A stretch of 11,054 nt of DNA. Source: Bacteroidales bacterium (GTDB lineage: Bacteria; Bacteroidota; Bacteroidia; Bacteroidales; WCHB1-69). The notes beneath the pieces are model-generated. The model was given only the letters and a program-made list of their open reading frames with translations. It had not been told where the DNA came from and did no database searches. The stretch is taken from NCBI GenBank assembly GCA_031272415.1, contig JAISTU010000037.1, positions 1 to 11,054 of the forward strand, in the 5' to 3' direction. The stretch's first letter is position 1, and each line of letters opens with the position of its first letter. Made by a program: the position numbers and the translations under genes. This document shows positions 9,101 to 11,054 of this stretch, piece after piece.

Positions 9101-10571
9101 TTGTAACGTCCTCATTATGAATATTATTAGCAAAAAAACTAACATCATACGCATTGCCTGCATAATAATAATAGGACTCCTCACAACCCGACGCATATCC
9201 ATAAGCCGTTACTCCAAAAGGATTGTAAAACAAATAGTACAATTGCTCATCAGGCACTGTGTAAGGATAGTATGCCAAGCAGCCCGTCCCCAACAATGAT
9301 GTGCTTGTATCATTGAGCAAAAGTGTGTAGTACGAATAACCTGACGCCACATTATCAATCCAACTGCCGCCCAAAAGCGGTGTTGAAGTGGCAGCAGTAG
9401 AAGATAACTGCATGGTAGTCAAGTGTTTAGTGGCAGTTGGCGTAACAATTATTGCATAATGTGCTTTTAGATGCGTTTGATAATCAGGCGAGTCCAAATA
9501 AGGCACCAATGGTTTTACAAAAGCATGAGTTGTCGCCGAATCCAAGGGAGGAATCCACGCCATAGCAGGGTCGCCCTCATGTGCCGCCACAAGAGGTGCA
9601 GGCATAGATGGATTTCCATAACTGACCATATATGAGGACATCGCAGATTGCGCATCAGAGGTAACATAACAGCCCTGTGAAAACGTATCTATCTCTAATT
9701 CAAGCAATTGCATTACATTTAAACTCAATGAACCTGACGTAATAAGCCCACTTGATTTTGTAAAAGTGGTATAATTTTGCGTGGTTACGGCTCTGGCACG
9801 GTCTATGGCTCTGTGAGTGATAGGAATAAAAAACCTGCGACCGTAAGAATGCCAAGGAAATGCTTGCTCAAACAAACAATCGCCGGAAAAAGACGAATTA
9901 GTAATAGAAACCAAATCGGCAGCCGAAAATAAAGAAAATTTAAAACTATCTGATTGAGACTCAATGATATGTCCTGTTTGGTCAACAATACTTGCATAAC
10001 GCGTCAAAGTTTGCCCTGCCTGCAAAGGTGTTGGCGTCAATAGAATTCCATTATCGTAAATCATTGTCCCTGATGTATGTGCGACCAATGTATAACCGCT
10101 TGGCGACAAGGCATTGTCAGGCTGATAGCCCAATAGCAAATATTTTCCCCCCGTACATTCTGTCGGTAAAATCATACTTGCATCGCAGGACTGTTTCTTT
10201 TGATTGAGTAAAAAAACAGTCGCTTTTTTAGTGGATTGAATGTGCAAAGACTTATCTGTAACGGTTGTGTCGCCGATTTTGTTGTAAATCCATGAGCGTT
10301 CAGCAGGAGTAAAATTTTTAACCAAAACACCATCTTCGGGCACAAAAAATGTTTGTACTGTATTGTTATACAAGTAATTAAGCGTAACCACAGCATCGGC
10401 AGCAACAATCACATATAGCGATAAATTCGAAGAATCCATCGAATTACGGTTGTTTGTCCCGACAGATACCCAAAAATCTTTGCCCATAGTTCTGTACGTT
10501 TTCTGCGCAAAAATTCCCTCAGATAAGATAAAAAATAGCCCTATTCCAATGAAAATTAAAAATTTATTCAT
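6168..10571 (-). CDS. Giant repeat-containing surface protein: IgGFc-binding-like N-terminus, 12 Cys-paired repeats, T9SS type B sorting domain
   Basis: A 1467-residue predicted T9SS cargo, probably a surface adhesin. Residues 1-22 are a signal peptide (cleavage after IFA, before Q23). From about 29 to about 450 the sequence (GKDFWVSVGTN at 30-40, then VIVAADAVVTLNY and the 'SLHIQSTKKATVFLLN' strand) resembles the IgGFc-binding protein N-terminal domain. A PKD-like segment follows at about 495-570 (LTWEIDG, GLHTIKMKVRD). Residues about 572-1242 are twelve tandem repeats of about 56 residues (entered separately). Two Ig/PKD-like segments cover about 1243-1308 and 1309-1374, each with an 'IVWSTGDT' or 'IIWNTGET' core. 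Residues 1375-1467 are the type B (gliding-motility-associated) sorting domain: FTPNEDGLNDTW, LNIFDRWGNIVF, TWDGKVDN, TYHLIIT and a final GRVTILK. The role is inferred from architecture; the IgGFc name is historical and does not prove antibody binding. No enzyme motif is seen. The gene has its own -7 element (10593-10600), giving a short leader. No PorP/SprF-like gene lies beside it. Confidence 0.87.
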   Translation of the reverse strand: MNKFLIFIGIGLFFILSEGIFAQKTYRTMGKDFWVSVGTNNRNSMDSSNLSLYVIVAADAVVTLNYLYNNTVQTFFVPEDGVLVKNFTPAERSWIYNKIGDTTVTDKSLHIQSTKKATVFLLNQKKQSCDASMILPTECTGGKYLLLGYQPDNALSPSGYTLVAHTSGTMIYDNGILLTPTPLQAGQTLTRYASIVDQTGHIIESQSDSFKFSLFSAADLVSITNSSFSGDCLFEQAFPWHSYGRRFFIPITHRAIDRARAVTTQNYTTFTKSSGLITSGSLSLNVMQLLELEIDTFSQGCYVTSDAQSAMSSYMVSYGNPSMPAPLVAAHEGDPAMAWIPPLDSATTHAFVKPLVPYLDSPDYQTHLKAHYAIIVTPTATKHLTTMQLSSTAATSTPLLGGSWIDNVASGYSYYTLLLNDTSTSLLGTGCLAYYPYTVPDEQLYYLFYNPFGVTAYGYASGCEESYYYYAGNAYDVSFFANNIHNEDVTNIIFCDSAFDFRAKILGHYTDTVAGHLTWEIDGVLQPQITDSLTWNDTLTLGLHTIKMKVRDYAGVWDSATTNIQIVDKIIVEWDDFMCFDSSYLFGYQSLTDTGTFYDTTFSMMGCDSISILHLHFAPIADTTVYDTVCVAQNYNNYGFSIVAKANSGTYLDSLQLSSQYGCDSTIYLQLLVCDTFMIYIYDTVCAGETYINNGFNFTSDSTQGTDYDTLILKTQYGCDSTIFLQLEIKDSILVRISDSICTGVAYTSNGFNLPPYIWQTIDTVILTLQSIHGCDSVVALSLLVFSPDTVKIEDTICTDIAYNLNGFTIPPLATAKDTVCTLSVFNQRGCDSTVVLYLHVRDSVRIYFDTAICYGNGLNFNGFIYPANTVPNIYFDTLVKNALLGCDTLMYLKLTIYDTVITQIFDTICAGVSYNDSGFSVSAQLLSGDITDTLFIVNQHNCDSVVILYLHVKDTNRIYFDTAICYGNGLNFNGFTYPDNTVPNIYFDTLVKNALLGCDTLMYLKLTIYDTVITHIFDTICAGNAYNLHGFTVPLQISGGTYFDTLIASNSNGCDSAVYLKLEIKDTVSAFYVDTICAGTTYTGHGFPPKMYAKGGIYFDTLWVSTPSFCDSLLYLQLIVFDSINVHIFDTICNGKGYNLNGFNIPAQNYFTQNQQDTLYLQTIHGCDSIIVLNLFICDTFNLQIKDSVCVGETYNKNGFFILPHISGGTYTYTLDTQTITGCDSIINLTLFVPQAMMIHINTPDTLCEGKTITLTATSTSSTHQIVWSTGDTGLTTEVSQAGVYWAKIDNGFCTQYDTIVVIYSDIDVSITQIGDYCKNEQIFLTANTNASNIIWNTGETTAVISPTKQGLYTVAAYSGQCSDSTSIKIECVCNVWIPATFTPNEDGLNDTWYPIMDGCFLQSYQLNIFDRWGNIVFSTTDPTVTWDGKVDNQFVMPNTVYTYHLIITQETGKKQTYQGRVTILK
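6846..8858 (-). repeat. Twelve tandem protein repeats of about 56 residues, each with a cysteine pair
   Basis: Residues about 572-1242 of the giant protein repeat the pattern D-[ST]-x-C-x-G-x-x-Y-x-x-x-G-F, 12-20 variable residues, D-T-L, 5-8 residues, G-C-D-S, then a strand of the type xxxLxLxVxD. I count twelve copies. The first (about 572-626) is the most diverged: its opening is WDDFMC and it lacks the usual DTIC. All twelve keep both cysteines (one after D-T-I, one in GCDS, NCDS or FCDS), which suggests one disulphide per repeat. Two copies (the second and the eleventh) carry an extra cysteine at the end of the last strand (VCDTF, ICDTF). Similar repeats are familiar in large T9SS type B proteins of Bacteroidota, where they probably form a stalk; that role is inferred. 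Confidence 0.85.
7501..8036 (-). repeat. 200-bp near-identical direct duplication inside the giant gene
   Basis: Bases 7501-7700 and 7837-8036 match at 194 of 200 positions by direct comparison, with an offset of exactly 336 bp (112 codons, two protein repeats). The six differences change three residues (I to T, A to D and Q to H, comparing the copy at residues 846 onward with the copy at 958 onward); the rest are silent. Each copy covers all of one repeat (starting FDTAICYGNG) and the start of the next (FDTICAG). Neighbouring repeats have clearly diverged, so this pair is young: a recent two-repeat tandem duplication or gene conversion. Confidence 0.95.
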
Positions 10572-10592
10572 CCACTTTGGTTAAACAAATTA

Positions 10593-10628
10593 CAAAGATA
10601 CAACTTTTTTTTAATTAAAAATTAAAAA
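10593..10628 (-). promoter_or_regulatory. Bacteroidota-type promoter for the giant type B cargo gene
   Basis: Read on the minus strand, TATCTTTG (10600 down to 10593) matches the TAnnTTTG -7 consensus and is the same octamer as in front of the type A cargo gene. Two tandem TTTTTAA heptamers (10628-10615, minus sense) lie 14 bp upstream of it. No TTG sits at the usual -33 distance. Transcription would start near 10587, leaving only about 16 bases before the ATG at 10571. A weak AGTGG lies right against the start codon; no real Shine-Dalgarno is seen. Confidence 0.6.
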
Positions 10629-10633
10629 TGTAG

Positions 10634-10652
10634 AAACGGCATCTTGCCGTTT
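10634..10652 (-). terminator. Hairpin between the nuclease-like gene and the giant gene, probable terminator
   Basis: AAACGGCA (10634-10641) and TGCCGTTT (10645-10652) form a perfect 8-bp stem with a 3-base loop. It lies 55 bases after the stop of the minus-strand nuclease-like gene and before the promoter of the next gene, where a terminator is expected. The best T run (to 10656) reads on the plus strand, where no gene ends. On the minus strand the stem is followed by CTAC and then a T-rich tract. It is therefore probably a terminator, with direction not certain. Confidence 0.6.
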
Positions 10653-10689
10653 TTTTGCATTTTCGCACCAAAACGTTCTAAAATTTGGA

Positions 10690-10707
10690 CAATTCTCAAT
10701 TCTCAAT
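10690..10707 (-). repeat. Short 7-bp tandem repeat touching a stop codon
   Basis: On the minus strand the 7-base unit ATTGAGA occurs twice and is followed by a third partial copy (ATTG). The array begins within the TAA stop of the nuclease-like gene. It is non-coding and of unknown significance; it may be a genome-specific spacer repeat. Confidence 0.5.
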
Positions 10708-11054
10708 TATTCTACTTTTTCGCATTTCACAATTTGTCTTTGTGTATCATCAATCACCATTGCTAAACAAATGGCATCCGGATAGGGTTTAATATATTCT
10801 TTTTCAATGATTTGTGTTTCTGCTTCGGTGAGTTTTGCTTCTACATTGTCGGTTTTGAATGCCACTTTAAATTCGATAATAAAAATTGAACCACGATACG
10901 AAATCACCAAATCAGGTCGCCCTTTAAAAGTGTGTAATTCAGCCTCAACAACTACTCCGCAACCCTGTAAAAATGAGAGAATTGTGGAACGATAGAGCCA
11001 TTCTTGAGCAGGAAATTTGTAGTCCTCATTTTGAATTACTTGTTGGGCAGCTTT
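10707..11054 (-). CDS. C-terminal part of an AAA-ATPase-like protein with PD-(D/E)XK nuclease domain (PDDEXK_9 type)
   Basis: An open frame runs from the right edge of the window to the TAA at 10707-10709 and gives 115 residues; the N-terminal part lies beyond base 11054. The sequence fits the PDDEXK_9 domain at the end of the Bacteroidota AAA-ATPase-like (DUF1703) proteins: EWLYRSTILSFLQGCGVVV, then ELHTFKGRPDLVI, then GSIFIIEFKVA, and near the end EKEYIKPYPDAICLAMVID and RQIVKCEKVE. The catalytic core of the fold is present: Asp in GRPDL, and Glu and Lys in EFK. An internal TTG at 10910 is in frame, but the open frame and the conserved domain clearly continue upstream, so it is not the start. 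Proteins of this family occur in many copies per genome; their biological role is not established. The gene stands in the same direction as the giant cargo gene, but a hairpin and a promoter between them argue against an operon. Confidence 0.85.
   Translation of the reverse strand, partial: KAAQQVIQNEDYKFPAQEWLYRSTILSFLQGCGVVVEAELHTFKGRPDLVISYRGSIFIIEFKVAFKTDNVEAKLTEAETQIIEKEYIKPYPDAICLAMVIDDTQRQIVKCEKVE

Noticed and set aside
10707..10910. A 67-codon protein starting at the TTG at 10910
   Set aside because: The frame stays open to the window edge and the upstream 48 residues hold conserved parts of the same nuclease domain, including the catalytic Asp just before the TTG.

Overview
The window comes from a low-GC member of the Bacteroidota. 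Three things support this: a PorT/SprT homologue of the type IX secretion system (T9SS), two large proteins ending in the two main kinds of T9SS C-terminal sorting domain (type A and type B), and TAnnTTTG promoter -7 elements in place of the E. coli -10 box. Shine-Dalgarno sequences are absent or weak, as is usual in this phylum. The order or genus cannot be fixed from the sequence.

Layout, left to right. Bases 1-188 hold no gene that I can support. They contain a strong rho-independent terminator for a gene lying to the left, outside the window. Next comes a tight two-gene plus-strand unit with a 3-base gap: porT (189-917) and a large outer-membrane beta-barrel of the Bacteroidota 'putative porin' type (921-2855). 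A 183-base AT-rich spacer with heptamer repeats and a -7 element leads to a 976-residue secreted Asp-box beta-propeller protein with a type A sorting domain (3039-5969). It ends at a perfect 12-bp terminator hairpin. From the other strand a 1467-residue giant converges on it (10571-6168): signal peptide, IgGFc-binding-like N-terminal region, PKD-like segment, twelve cysteine-paired repeats of about 56 residues, two Ig-like segments, and a type B (gliding-motility-associated) sorting domain. At the right edge, also on the minus strand, is the C-terminal part of a PD-(D/E)XK nuclease-like protein of the AAA-ATPase/PDDEXK_9 type, with its catalytic D...E-x-K residues visible.

How the parts relate. 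PorT is an outer-membrane component needed for T9SS function. The two large proteins carry the signals that route cargo through that system to the cell surface or medium, so most of the window concerns the outer membrane and surface export. The link between porT and the two cargo genes is only neighbourhood; T9SS cargo is normally scattered over the genome. The most notable structures are a 200-bp, 97% identical internal duplication in the giant gene, the absence of a PorP/SprF-like partner beside the type B cargo, and a similar promoter layout in front of both cargo genes. I see no clear new defence, mobile or RNA-based system here.
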